64,000 nt of DNA from Lysobacterales bacterium (GCA_027067055.1 JAMOMK010000114.1:1-64000); one strand, 5' to 3'; counted from the first letter of the stretch, positions 42,230 through 50,996 are shown. Made by a program: numbers and translations. Notes: generated from the letters alone by a model not told the origin.

Positions 42230-43273
42230 ATGGAGGAAAAACAGCAAAAAAAATTAAGCACTTCATCTTTAACAAAGTTTGAAAATTTTGTAATATTTCA
42301 GACTAAAGATGGCAAAGTAAATATTGATGTATATTTTCAAAATGACACACTATGGTTAACTCAAAAATTACTTGCTAAATTGTTTGAAAAAGGGCGTTCT
42401 ACTATAACGGAACATTTAAAAAACATATTTAATGATAATGAATTAGATGAAAGTTCAGTATGTCGGGAATTCCGACATACTGCCAATGATGATAAAAGCT
42501 ATACTACAAAATATTATAACCTACGAGCAATAACGGCAGTTGGTTATCGAGTAAATTCACACAGAGCGATTGAATTTCGTAAATGGGCAACTGAAATACT
42601 GCACGAATACATCATTAAAGGTTTTGCCATGGATGATGAGCGTCTAAAACAAGCCAAACATTTTGGGGTGGATTATTTTGATGAAATGTTGGAGCGAATC
42701 AGAGAAATTCGTTTGAGTGAAAGAAGGTTGTATCAAAAAATAACAGATATATATGCCTTATCAGCCGATTATGATAACAAATCTGACATAACAAAATATT
42801 TTTTTGCCACAGTTCAAAATAAATTACATTGGTCAATAGCCGGCAAAACGGCTGCTGAAACTATTTATACTGAAGCAGATGCCAGCAAAGTTTATATGGG
42901 TTTAAAAACTTGGAAAAAATCACCAGATGGTAAAATCTTAAAAAGTGACGTAAGCATTGCCAAAAACTACCTAAATGAAGAGCATTTAAAGTTACTACAA
43001 AGAATAGTAGCTTCCTATTTGGATTTAGCCGAAAGTAGAGCTAAAAACAGAACCATCATGAATATGAAAGATTGGGACAGGTTTTTAGTGCAGTTTTTAG
43101 AGTTGGCGGATTATCCAATTTTGAAAGACAAAGGAAAAGTTTCAATGCTGGAAGCAAAACTAAAAGCCGAAAGTGAATATGAAAAATTTAGAATAATACA
43201 AGATAAAAATTATATTTCTGACTTTGACCGAGCAATCAAACAATTCGAAAAAAAGACGAAAAAAAAGGACTAA
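42230..43273 (+). CDS. RhuM-family protein
   Basis: 347 residues of the RhuM family (named for a Salmonella SPI-3 gene). Typical parts are FQTKDGKVNIDVYFQNDTLW, LTQKLLAKLFEKGRSTITEH, YYNLRAITAVGYRVNSHRAI and FRKWATEILHEYIIKGFAMD, and later KYFFATVQNKLHWSIAGKTA. The ATG follows TAATGGAGG-type spacing (start at the ATG itself, no strong site upstream). RhuM genes commonly sit between hsdM and hsdS in type I restriction loci, and a fragment of hsdS starts at its stop codon here (TAATG). The biochemical role is not established. Confidence 0.9.
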   Translation: MEEKQQKKLSTSSLTKFENFVIFQTKDGKVNIDVYFQNDTLWLTQKLLAKLFEKGRSTITEHLKNIFNDNELDESSVCREFRHTANDDKSYTTKYYNLRAITAVGYRVNSHRAIEFRKWATEILHEYIIKGFAMDDERLKQAKHFGVDYFDEMLERIREIRLSERRLYQKITDIYALSADYDNKSDITKYFFATVQNKLHWSIAGKTAAETIYTEADASKVYMGLKTWKKSPDGKILKSDVSIAKNYLNEEHLKLLQRIVASYLDLAESRAKNRTIMNMKDWDRFLVQFLELADYPILKDKGKVSMLEAKLKAESEYEKFRIIQDKNYISDFDRAIKQFEKKTKKKD

Positions 43274-43365
43274 TGGAAAAGCACAATACATATAAAGATA
43301 GCGGAATTGAATGGATTTATGGCATGAGATACATTAACATGGATTACCCTCCACCCAACAAATAA
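43273..43365 (+). pseudogene. hsdS: fragment of a type I restriction specificity gene (hsdS), 5' end only
   Basis: Starts by TAATG overlap with the RhuM stop. The first residues read KHNTYKDSGIEWIYGMR. YKDSGIEWIG is the almost invariant N-terminus of many HsdS proteins (KYKDSGIEWIGEIPEHW). After about 20 residues the similarity ends and the frame runs into the 55-bp direct repeat and stops at 43,363-43,365. No hsdM or hsdR is present, so this is the remains of a deleted type I restriction-modification locus. Confidence 0.75.
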
Positions 43366-43418
43366 CCAACCCCAAACCCCGCGAATGTTGGGCTTCGCTC
43401 CGCTCTGCACCAACCTAC
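43364..43418 (+). repeat. 55-bp direct repeat, copy 2
   Basis: Second copy of 41,924-41,978 (two mismatches). It lies exactly where the hsdS similarity is lost, so recombination or insertion at this repeat may have removed the rest of the gene. Confidence 0.85.
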
Positions 43419-43523
43419 GATAAAGAATTAACAATAAACAATAAATTAAACTATAAATAAACAATAAATTAACATTCTCTTCTGTATAATGTGCAACTAA
43501 GATACTATATTTGAGAATTAACC

Positions 43524-44603
43524 ATGAAAAAATACACATTAATACTATTATTAATCATTTCAACGACTTATGCATTTATCGCTTTTGGTAAGGATTTAAT
43601 CGTTACTTTGAGCAATAATGACGTTATTTCTATTCCGCTAGAGCCTGGCTCAAAGTTGGATGTCGTCTCTACATCAGGGATAGGAGTGAATGAAGGTGAT
43701 GTAACCGTAACTGTCAGCGATACAGGTTTAGATTTATGTGAAAGAATCAAAGCAGTAGATGCCACGGTTACTTGTACTGGTGGCACCGGCACAGCCCCAA
43801 CTATTACCAGCTTCACAGCATCACCAACTTCAATAACATCTGGTGGCAACGTAACCCTTACTTGGGTACTGGCAAATGATGCTGTTTCATGTGTAAAGAC
43901 AACAACATCAGGCTCAACAGGTAACTGGTCAGGTACCATCACCGGTTCACAAGTGACAAATGGTTCACACTCACAGCTCATATCAAACATAACATCAAAC
44001 TCTACTTATAGATTACAATGTACTAATAGCAATGGCTCTTCTCTACTCAAGACTGCATCTGTAAATATTGCCACCTCTGCTAGTTGCACCAGCCAGCCAC
44101 CACCACCAAGCCCAATCATAGAAGATACAACAATATTGTCTAGTGGTGGCGGTCCCGGGCAGTCTTATAACGGCACTTATATAGGCATGTTCCCTGGTTC
44201 AGGTGCTACAGCGTGGCCAGGCTCATCAGCACAATCGTTAAGCCTAACAATTCATCGAGATGAATACGTAGCAGCGCAATTTAATAGTGGCAATACAGAT
44301 TATACTGGAAATTTAGTGCTAGTTCCAGTTACTGGTGATGAGGGTCCAGCTTCCTTTGGTACAACTTGGGTAATAAGTGAATGTCCTGGTGACTTTAACA
44401 CGCATCTCGGGCAGTCTGCTTGTAAAAGTACATCGACACTCAGGTGGAGTACTGAAGGTACAGATGGTTCGGCTCGTTGTCAGCTAGACAAAAACAAAAC
44501 CTATTATCTCAATATTATTCATTCGTGGAACACAGCAAGTGATTATGCTTCCAAATGTTCAAGTGCTTATTGTGGTCTTTTAGGTTCTAATACTTTTAAC
44601 TAA
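43524..44603 (+). CDS. exported protein with Ig-like region, 359 aa
   Basis: 359 residues with a signal peptide (YTLILLLIISTTYAFIAFG). Residues about 92-190 look like an Ig/PKD-like domain (APTITSFTASPTSITSGGNV then TLTWVLANDAVSCVKTTTSG, with CVKT and RLQCTNSNG as the disulfide pair). A proline-rich linker QPPPPSPIIE leads to a C-terminal domain with several Cys and WVISECPGDFNTHLGQSAC, CQLDKNKTYYLNIIHSW. I do not recognise the last domain. It is Thr/Ser/Gly rich, fits an extracellular protein, and could be exported by the T2SS upstream. The next gene starts 7 bp downstream. Confidence 0.8.
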   Translation: MKKYTLILLLIISTTYAFIAFGKDLIVTLSNNDVISIPLEPGSKLDVVSTSGIGVNEGDVTVTVSDTGLDLCERIKAVDATVTCTGGTGTAPTITSFTASPTSITSGGNVTLTWVLANDAVSCVKTTTSGSTGNWSGTITGSQVTNGSHSQLISNITSNSTYRLQCTNSNGSSLLKTASVNIATSASCTSQPPPPSPIIEDTTILSSGGGPGQSYNGTYIGMFPGSGATAWPGSSAQSLSLTIHRDEYVAAQFNSGNTDYTGNLVLVPVTGDEGPASFGTTWVISECPGDFNTHLGQSACKSTSTLRWSTEGTDGSARCQLDKNKTYYLNIIHSWNTASDYASKCSSAYCGLLGSNTFN

Positions 44604-44610
44604 AAGCGTG

Positions 44611-45597
44611 ATGATAAAATTTATTATATTGCCACTTTTATTGGCTAGTCAAACATTGTTAGCATCATCACCATTATCAACAACACTTGTCTCTCAAGGG
44701 GGGGCAAGTGTGACGCTAGATGATATGGATGGCTTTGCTTATAAAATCCCCAAGGATAAAAGAAATGGTTTTTTTTACTCCATACCGAGGATAGACAAAG
44801 CACTCTCGACATTACTTAAGATGAAGCATATTGTAAATTATGCAAATAGCAACAACTTACTAGACACTCAGCTCATTAAGCAAAATGTACAAAGCAAACT
44901 GCTGAACTTAGCTCCAGTTGATACTACAGAGCTAGACTCTATGCAGCAGCAACAAGACTACAGCAAGTATGTTCGCTATCTTGAGCTAATTGAGAGCTAC
45001 AAACAATTTAAAGGGGTCATTAAAGGCTCCATAAAACCAGAGGATGTAGAAGAGCTTGCTTATGAAAAATACATCACCAATAAATCCGTGTATGTATCAA
45101 AAGAATCAAGAGATTTGCAAGTGCTTTCAGTTGTTTTTAATGACGAAAACAGACAACAACAGAAAATTAAAGCAGAAAAAATCCTAAAAGAAATAACTAA
45201 AAGCAAGGCAGGTTTTAAAGACTATGCAATGACCAAGCTAGTAGATCAAGTCGATGTGGAGTTAAGCCTAGAGATGAAAGGCTTCCATAACAACCCTGAC
45301 TATGGAGAGTTATCAAGGTTGGTCTATAAGCAGAAGCAAACAGGCATCATAAAAAAGCCAGTTGAGTTCAACTCAAGATTTAGTATTGTTAATGTATTGA
45401 ATATTAACCCCAGCAAACAACTAAGCTTTGATGAGGTGAAAAAATACATTATTGAGGATTTAGCCAAGCAAAAAGGCAAGGAAAGATTTTCAGAAATATT
45501 ATTGAAAATAACCCAAGACCCAATAAATATTGATAAAGAAGTCTTTGAGTTTATTAAGCAAAGATATACTACCAAACCACAAAAGACCGTTGATTAA
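44611..45597 (+). CDS. parvulin-like exported protein (probable peptidyl-prolyl isomerase)
   Basis: 328 residues from the ATG at 44,611 (a GTG one codon upstream is possible). A signal peptide (FIILPLLLASQTLLA) is followed by a helical N-terminal chaperone-like region and then a parvulin-like domain: RDLQVLSVVFNDENRQQQKI, KAEKILKEITKSKAGFKDYA, then FNSRFSIVNVLNINPSKQLS and FDEVKKYIIEDLAKQKGKER. This is the SurA/PpiD-type arrangement. Core catalytic residues are not well conserved, so activity is uncertain. It sits between an exported protein and the wzm gene, overlapping the latter's start by 8 bp. Confidence 0.65.
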   Translation: MIKFIILPLLLASQTLLASSPLSTTLVSQGGASVTLDDMDGFAYKIPKDKRNGFFYSIPRIDKALSTLLKMKHIVNYANSNNLLDTQLIKQNVQSKLLNLAPVDTTELDSMQQQQDYSKYVRYLELIESYKQFKGVIKGSIKPEDVEELAYEKYITNKSVYVSKESRDLQVLSVVFNDENRQQQKIKAEKILKEITKSKAGFKDYAMTKLVDQVDVELSLEMKGFHNNPDYGELSRLVYKQKQTGIIKKPVEFNSRFSIVNVLNINPSKQLSFDEVKKYIIEDLAKQKGKERFSEILLKITQDPINIDKEVFEFIKQRYTTKPQKTVD

Positions 45598-46381
45598 AAC
45601 AGCATTTATTTTTAATAATATACAGCTACTAAGTTACTTTTTTAAAAGGGAATTAAAAGGTAAATATTTGGGTAACATAACAGGCATGTCTTGGGCATAT
45701 ATTCAGCCTGTTATTACCTTATTGATTTACTGGTTTGTCTTTGGTGTTGTTTTTAAGCAAAGAGTGCATGAAAATCCAAACATAGAGTTTATTGTCTACT
45801 TAGCCATCGGCTTTTGGCCTTGGGTTACATTTTCTGAAGCCGTGCTTAAATCAATAAAAGTAATCGAAGAGAGTTCTGACTTGCTTGGAAAGGTGAACAT
45901 GGACTTCAAAACACCAGTCCTTGCATCAGTTTCGGCAACATTTGTTATCAACTTAATAGGTTATATTGCCGTTTTAGTTATTTTATTTTTATTTGCTGGA
46001 GAGTTTAACCATAAGGGCATTTTACTTTTAATATTCCCTATTGTTACTCTTTATATATTTGCACTAAGCCTTGCTTTTATTTTTTCGTCCATCCAAATTT
46101 TTATTAAAGACACCAACCAGATTGTCGGCACAGTCATGACCCTTTGGTTTTTTTTGACACCAATTCTCTATTCGGAATCAATCTTGCCAGAAAAATACCA
46201 ATATTATATTCAGTTTAACCCCTTATATATACCAATAAGCTTCATCCATAAAGCTATACTTACGCAGGGAGATTTACCTTGGTTAGGTCTGTTTACATTG
46301 TCTATGGTATTTATGTTTATGCTTTACTTGTCAATAAAGTTATTTAATAAATTAGCAAAGAGTTTTGTTGATTTCAAATAA
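45590..46381 (+). CDS. wzm: ABC-2 polysaccharide exporter permease (Wzm-like)
   Basis: About 263 residues from a TTG at 45,590 (an upstream TTG at 45,530 is also open; the shorter start gives MIKTAFIFNNIQLLSYFFKR, typical of Wzm). Six membrane helices are visible. ELKGKYLGNITGMSWAYIQP is the family signature (R-x-L-K-x-K-Y-x-x-S-x-L-G-x-x-W). Later comes LWFFLTPILYSESILPEKYQ. It forms the channel of an O-antigen/teichoic acid-type ABC exporter with the ATPase at 47,141. Its TAA stop is part of the duplicated TAAGT next to a MITE. Confidence 0.9.
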   Translation: MIKTAFIFNNIQLLSYFFKRELKGKYLGNITGMSWAYIQPVITLLIYWFVFGVVFKQRVHENPNIEFIVYLAIGFWPWVTFSEAVLKSIKVIEESSDLLGKVNMDFKTPVLASVSATFVINLIGYIAVLVILFLFAGEFNHKGILLLIFPIVTLYIFALSLAFIFSSIQIFIKDTNQIVGTVMTLWFFLTPILYSESILPEKYQYYIQFNPLYIPISFIHKAILTQGDLPWLGLFTLSMVFMFMLYLSIKLFNKLAKSFVDFK

Positions 46382-46383
46382 GT

Positions 46384-46543
46384 GAGACCTTTGCATAACT
46401 ATATGACGAAAGAAAAAATAGAGTAAATTTGCCAAATTGAGGCGGAAATCGCAGGTAATAGCTGGCTATTGACCAGATTTTCAACGAAAAGTTTGGTGAA
46501 TTTAATCATTTTTTACTCGCCATTATAGTTATGCAAAGGTCTC
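46384..46543. mobile_element. MITE 2, directly after wzm
   Basis: 160 bp with 19-bp terminal inverted repeats (GAGACCTTTGCATAACTAT and its reverse complement, perfect). It is flanked by TAAGT on both sides (46,379-46,383 and 46,544-46,548), an apparent target duplication. No gene. The internal core (GGCGGAAATCGC, TTTTCAACGAAAAG, TTTTTTACTCGCC) is related to MITE 1 at 12,843-13,003. The ends look like those of IS5-group elements from memory. Confidence 0.87.
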
Positions 46544-46562
46544 TAAGTAAAAATGTAGAGTT

Positions 46563-47012
46563 TTATAGACTATAATCTGGATACTTGCTTATTAATAAAT
46601 CAATGTATTCTGACTCTTTAGCAGTATCACCTTGTTTTCTTGCTGCATCAATCGCCTTAATAATATCTTCAGGTGTTTTGAAAAATAGTGCTTGATACAT
46701 TGCTTTTTGACTCGCATCGCGTTGTTTTTGCATTCTTTCTTTTAAGGGTAGCTCGGAGTAGCTAGAGTTTGTTGCTTCGATATCATCAGGGGTAATATCA
46801 TCCGAGGCATTTGTTGTGGCTACAGTTGCTTTTTTTGTATCATTTTTGTGTTCTGTTCTTTCTTTAAAGTTAGCTTTTGGCTCGATTTGTTGTGTAGGAA
46901 CAGTAACTTGTTCGGAGTTGTCAACGGATGTATATTTGTATATAGCTGTAACTATAAAAATTGTAACTGCGATAAGGATTAAATATTTTAAAAATTTAGG
47001 CTGATTATTCAT
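46563..47012 (-). CDS. membrane-anchored protein of unknown function
   Basis: 149 residues from the ATG giving MNNQPKFLKYLILIAVTIFI; a longer frame upstream exists but this start opens directly before the membrane helix (about residues 10-27). A polar Thr/Lys/Glu-rich linker leads to a short helical domain (PLKERMQKQRDASQKAMYQA, then IIKAIDAARKQGDTAKESEY) like a single TPR-type pair. The gene lies between wzm and wzt on the opposite strand, so it interrupts what is normally one operon. I do not recognise the family. Confidence 0.65.
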   Translation of the reverse strand: MNNQPKFLKYLILIAVTIFIVTAIYKYTSVDNSEQVTVPTQQIEPKANFKERTEHKNDTKKATVATTNASDDITPDDIEATNSSYSELPLKERMQKQRDASQKAMYQALFFKTPEDIIKAIDAARKQGDTAKESEYIDLLISKYPDYSL

Positions 47013-47140
47013 AATTATATTTGGAAATGTAAGTTTAGGGTTGGTTAGAGTTCTATAAATTAGCAAAGTTTCATATTTTAATAAAATTTAAAGATTTATA
47101 CTATAAATATAATTATAATAGTTATTAATAATAACCAAGT

Positions 47141-48319
47141 TTGATAAAACAATTGAGTAACTTAATTCTAGCACGAAACATTTCTAAAAGCTACCCCAAC
47201 ATAAATACGGCCACTCAGAGGCTAAAGTCCTTGCTATCACTGCTATTCAACAAAGATAAATACGACCAAACTTTTGTATTAAAAGACATAGATTTAGAAA
47301 TAAAAGCAGGTGAATCTTTTGCGATTATAGGCAAAAATGGTGCAGGCAAAAGTACTTTACTCAAAATAATTAGTGGCGTTATCAACCCGACTACAGGAAC
47401 AGTAAAAGTTAACGGCAGAATAGGGGCGTTACTTGAGCTTGGCAGTGGCTTTCATCCAGAGTATACAGGCAGAGAAAATCTTAAAATGTCAGCAGCTTTA
47501 GCTGGAATGGATGATAAGTATTTAAAGGAAAACCTTGAAAAAATGATTAAGTTTGCCGATATTGGAGACTATATTGATCATCCTGTTAAGAATTATTCAT
47601 CAGGAATGGTGGTCAGATTAGGTTTTTCTGTTGTGACAGTAACTAATCCTGATTTACTCATTACCGATGAGGTGTTAGCTGTTGGTGATGCAGACTTTCA
47701 ACGCAAGTGTATCGCTTGGATAGATAGTTATTTAAAAAAAGGTGGCACTTTATTATTGGTATCTCACAGCATCTATCATGTACAAAAAATGTGTAAAAAT
47801 GCTATCTGGTTAGAGAATGGAAAAATTAAGAAACAAGGCAATGCATTTGCAATTTCTCAAGAGTATCAAAGCCATTATGAAAAGAAAAAAGATGGGGTTA
47901 AAATCAGTGGAGATAAAGACACTGCAAATTATCATGTAATGTCGATTAAATTGCTTAATGATGAAGAAGATGAGATAACCTTAGTAGGTACTAACCAGGA
48001 TATAACGGTTAAAGTACAGGTTTTCTCGCCAGATAATAGACCTCCTGGTCTAACTATAGGTATTGTTAGAAAGGATATTCCTGTCTATGGGACAATATCA
48101 TATAACCATAATGCTATACCAAAAAAAATAAAAGACCATGTCTTTGAGTTCACTATCAAATATAGCAATTTCAAATTATTATCCTCCGATTATGAGTTTA
48201 AAGCCCATGCGATGGATCCTGAGTGTTTGCGGTTAATGGATGAAGAGTCAAAGGAGTTTCGGGTGCACTCAAATTCGACAGATTTGGGAGTTGTTGTTTT
48301 GGATACACAGTGGAGTTAG
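47141..48319 (+). CDS. wzt: ABC polysaccharide exporter ATPase with C-terminal domain (Wzt-like)
   Basis: 392 residues from TTG 47,141 (a second TTG at 47,153 giving MSNLILARNISKSY is equally possible). ATPase domain: Walker A AIIGKNGAGKSTLLKIISG, family-specific RIGALLELGSGFHPEYTGRE, signature VKNYSSGMVVRLGFSV, Walker B PDLLITDEVLAVGDADF. From about residue 255 there is an added beta-sandwich domain (ISGDKDTANYHVMSIKLLND to the end), which in Wzt proteins binds the capped O-polysaccharide end. The partner is wzm at 45,590. It is followed after 1 bp by a glycosyltransferase. Confidence 0.92.
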   Translation: MIKQLSNLILARNISKSYPNINTATQRLKSLLSLLFNKDKYDQTFVLKDIDLEIKAGESFAIIGKNGAGKSTLLKIISGVINPTTGTVKVNGRIGALLELGSGFHPEYTGRENLKMSAALAGMDDKYLKENLEKMIKFADIGDYIDHPVKNYSSGMVVRLGFSVVTVTNPDLLITDEVLAVGDADFQRKCIAWIDSYLKKGGTLLLVSHSIYHVQKMCKNAIWLENGKIKKQGNAFAISQEYQSHYEKKKDGVKISGDKDTANYHVMSIKLLNDEEDEITLVGTNQDITVKVQVFSPDNRPPGLTIGIVRKDIPVYGTISYNHNAIPKKIKDHVFEFTIKYSNFKLLSSDYEFKAHAMDPECLRLMDEESKEFRVHSNSTDLGVVVLDTQWS

Positions 48320-48320
48320 C

Positions 48321-49133
48321 ATGTGTCAAATTGATATAGTTGTTCCTATATACAATGCTTATAATTGCGTGAAAGATTGTTTGACAAGTCTAGCACAGCA
48401 CCAGAAACTAGCAGAAAACATTTACTTGCTTGATGATTGTTCGACCGATGTCAGAATAAAGCCGCTGTTACAGCGATTTGCGGATGAAAACAATTGGAGC
48501 GTCCTTTATCAATCTGAAAATAAAGGTTTTGTAAAAACTGCCAATCAAGGATTAAAACTAAGTAAAAACAATACTGTTTTACTTAACTCTGACACTGTCG
48601 TTTGCCAGTATTGGTTGCATGGGTTTAAACAGTGTCTTGAGAGTGTTGCAGATTTAGCAACAGCTACAGCATGGTCAAACAATGCTGAGATATGTTCTTT
48701 TCCTGAATTTTTAAAAAACAATATTATCCCTAAAGATATAAATAAATTTTCTCAAAAGCTTTATAAAAACTATAGCCCTGTTTACCCAGAGATTCCTACC
48801 GCTGTTGGATTTTGTATGTTAATAACAAAGCGAGCAAAAAAAGTTGTAGGTTATTTAGATGAAAAACAATTTGGTCATGGATATGGAGAGGAAAATGATT
48901 ATTCGTTACGTGCCACAAAAGCAGGTTTAAATAATATTGTTTGTGATAATATCTATGTTGTACATGTTGGTAATCAGTCATTTAGTGATTTAGGAATTAA
49001 GCCGGATGAAAATAGTATGAAACGACTATTAGAAAAACATCCTGACTATTTAAAATTAATTCATGAGTTTATTGACAATGACCCTTTAGCAGAAGTTCGT
49101 ATGGAAATTCTAAAGAAGATTAGTCAAGATTAG
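48321..49133 (+). CDS. glycosyltransferase family 2
   Basis: 270 residues from the ATG at 48,321 (GGAG lies 5-8 bases upstream and the start gives MCQIDIVVPIYNAYNCVKDC). The GT-A fold begins IDIVVPIYNAYNC, with the LLDDCSTD motif, then ENKGFVKTANQGLKLSKNN and the metal-site VLLNSDTVV. The later GYGEENDYSLRATKAGLNN is the ED-x-D-like acceptor segment of rhamnosyltransferase-type enzymes. It likely adds a sugar to the glycan exported by Wzm/Wzt. Confidence 0.9.
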   Translation: MCQIDIVVPIYNAYNCVKDCLTSLAQHQKLAENIYLLDDCSTDVRIKPLLQRFADENNWSVLYQSENKGFVKTANQGLKLSKNNTVLLNSDTVVCQYWLHGFKQCLESVADLATATAWSNNAEICSFPEFLKNNIIPKDINKFSQKLYKNYSPVYPEIPTAVGFCMLITKRAKKVVGYLDEKQFGHGYGEENDYSLRATKAGLNNIVCDNIYVVHVGNQSFSDLGIKPDENSMKRLLEKHPDYLKLIHEFIDNDPLAEVRMEILKKISQD

Positions 49134-49190
49134 TGGTGTAATTTAGCCTTTTTGGGTAAAATCGATGCACTTTTAAAACAATAAATATTT

Positions 49191-50996
49191 ATGGAATTTG
49201 AATTTGATTTCGGTGCAAAAACCTTAGCCCAGGGTGTTCAGAAAAATACAAAAAAATATGCATCAGTAGCAGGGGTAGCTTTTCCCCTGTCCGCTGAAGA
49301 GCTTGTCTTCATGAATAAAGAAACAGGTGAAAACCATGTGATGACAGATAAAGTGTTATTTGCCCTAAGTCTTTGCCAACAATTTAAACCACTTGACCAA
49401 CATATCATTACGATAGGTCAAAACATTCCAGAACTGCAAAACCAAGTACAAGCCATCCAAACGGTGGTTGACTTTTTGGTGAAAAACAAGCTGCTATTAG
49501 AAGATAAAGAGTGGCAGTCACAATTGTCACAGTCCTCACAGCAAATAAAAGTTGCAAATGCAGGCATAGTCATCCGCACATTTGAAAAGCCTGCTTTGTT
49601 AAATCGTTTGTTAGAATCTTTGCAAAAATATCAGTTAAAACATAAGCAAAAGTTTTCTGTTCAAGTTTACTGTGGCACAACATCAGAAAAAACTGAATTA
49701 GAAATGGAAGAAGTATGTAAATCCTTTAAGTCTGATATAAGTATTACTTTTTTTGGGCGTGTTTGGCAAGATCAATTTGTTAAAATGCTGATCACGGAGT
49801 TCCCAAAAAGAACAGAACAAATAAAATGGCTGTTGAGTCATTCCAGTGAGGAATATTCAGGTGGTAGGATATGGAATCTTGCCTTGTTAAATAATGCAGG
49901 GAAAAAGTTCTTATTCTTTGATGATAACTATATATTTGAAGCCAGAATAAAAAATCACGAAATAAACGAAATAAATTTAAACAACAATTCAGATTTGAAT
50001 GTAGGATTTTCACTAAATTTGACTGATATAAAACAGAACTCTAAAAAGTATGATGAAGATGTTTTATCTCAGATGATTAATAGTTGCGGGCAAACCACTG
50101 GAAACTGGCTTTCAACAAAGCAAATAGAATATTCGCCGATTGACAATTTAACCTTACTGGATTTACAAAGAATTGCCTCAACCTCATTAATTAAAACGGT
50201 TGGAAGTGGTAGCTGGGGCAGTCCTCGCTCAGAGCAAAATTATTGGTTGTATTATTTAGAGGGTGACCAAAAACAAGCGTTTTGGGAATCACGTGAAGTT
50301 TACTTGGATAATATAGAGGCTTCAAACTTGATGCATTATTCAAATGACTATGAGTTTTTGTCAATCGGTAGATTTTTACCGTCAGCCATTGATAATTCAA
50401 CCATGACTCCTTTTGCCATGCCAACAGACACATTGGAGGATTATTTTTTTAATGCCGTATCACTATACTGTTACCCCAGCCAAGTTTCAATGCAATGCCC
50501 ATTCATGTTGGGGCATATTCAGTCAGAGAAAAAAGACCGTTCTGCCTCAAATCACCTAGCAAGAACACCAAACTTCAACAAGTTTTTGGCAGATTATGCC
50601 TTAACATTAGTAGAGGTAACAGAAGCTCAGGATCCTGCTTTGCGAATGAAAACTCTTTCAGATTATGTTTTAGGCTTGTCAAATTCATCAGATGAGACGG
50701 TGCATAATCGCCTTAAAGAATATCTGTCACAAATTCGATCAGATATTGTCTTGAATATGCAAACACAAATGGCACAATCTCCAGATGCACCGGTGTATTG
50801 GCAGGCGGATGTTAGAGAAATAGTTGAAGCCAATGGTAAAGCACTGATTCAAAATAAGCCTCCGATTTTAGATGGTTGGCAGCAAACAATGAATGCACAA
50901 GCATGTGTTGAAAAGGCACGAAGTGAATTAAAACAAGCAGCACAAGCTATGGACTTATGGCCAAAGTTGTGGGAATTCTGCAAAATCAGTCAATAA
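49191..50996 (+). CDS. large glycosyltransferase-like protein of unknown specificity
   Basis: 601 residues without signal peptide or membrane helix. The N-terminal 115 residues look like a small helical domain of the PqqD-like or adaptor kind. From about 120 a GT-like part starts (NAGIVIRTFEKPALLNRLLE, SLQKYQLKHKQKFSVQVYCG), with KKFLFFDDNYIFEARI near 242 as a possible D-x-D metal site. The C-terminal third is helical (SRSASNHLARTPNFNKFL-like SASNHLARTPNFNKFLADYA). Located between two GT2 genes, it is probably part of the same glycan pathway. I do not recognise the exact family. It overlaps the next gene by one base (TAATG). Confidence 0.65.
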   Translation: MEFEFDFGAKTLAQGVQKNTKKYASVAGVAFPLSAEELVFMNKETGENHVMTDKVLFALSLCQQFKPLDQHIITIGQNIPELQNQVQAIQTVVDFLVKNKLLLEDKEWQSQLSQSSQQIKVANAGIVIRTFEKPALLNRLLESLQKYQLKHKQKFSVQVYCGTTSEKTELEMEEVCKSFKSDISITFFGRVWQDQFVKMLITEFPKRTEQIKWLLSHSSEEYSGGRIWNLALLNNAGKKFLFFDDNYIFEARIKNHEINEINLNNNSDLNVGFSLNLTDIKQNSKKYDEDVLSQMINSCGQTTGNWLSTKQIEYSPIDNLTLLDLQRIASTSLIKTVGSGSWGSPRSEQNYWLYYLEGDQKQAFWESREVYLDNIEASNLMHYSNDYEFLSIGRFLPSAIDNSTMTPFAMPTDTLEDYFFNAVSLYCYPSQVSMQCPFMLGHIQSEKKDRSASNHLARTPNFNKFLADYALTLVEVTEAQDPALRMKTLSDYVLGLSNSSDETVHNRLKEYLSQIRSDIVLNMQTQMAQSPDAPVYWQADVREIVEANGKALIQNKPPILDGWQQTMNAQACVEKARSELKQAAQAMDLWPKLWEFCKISQ

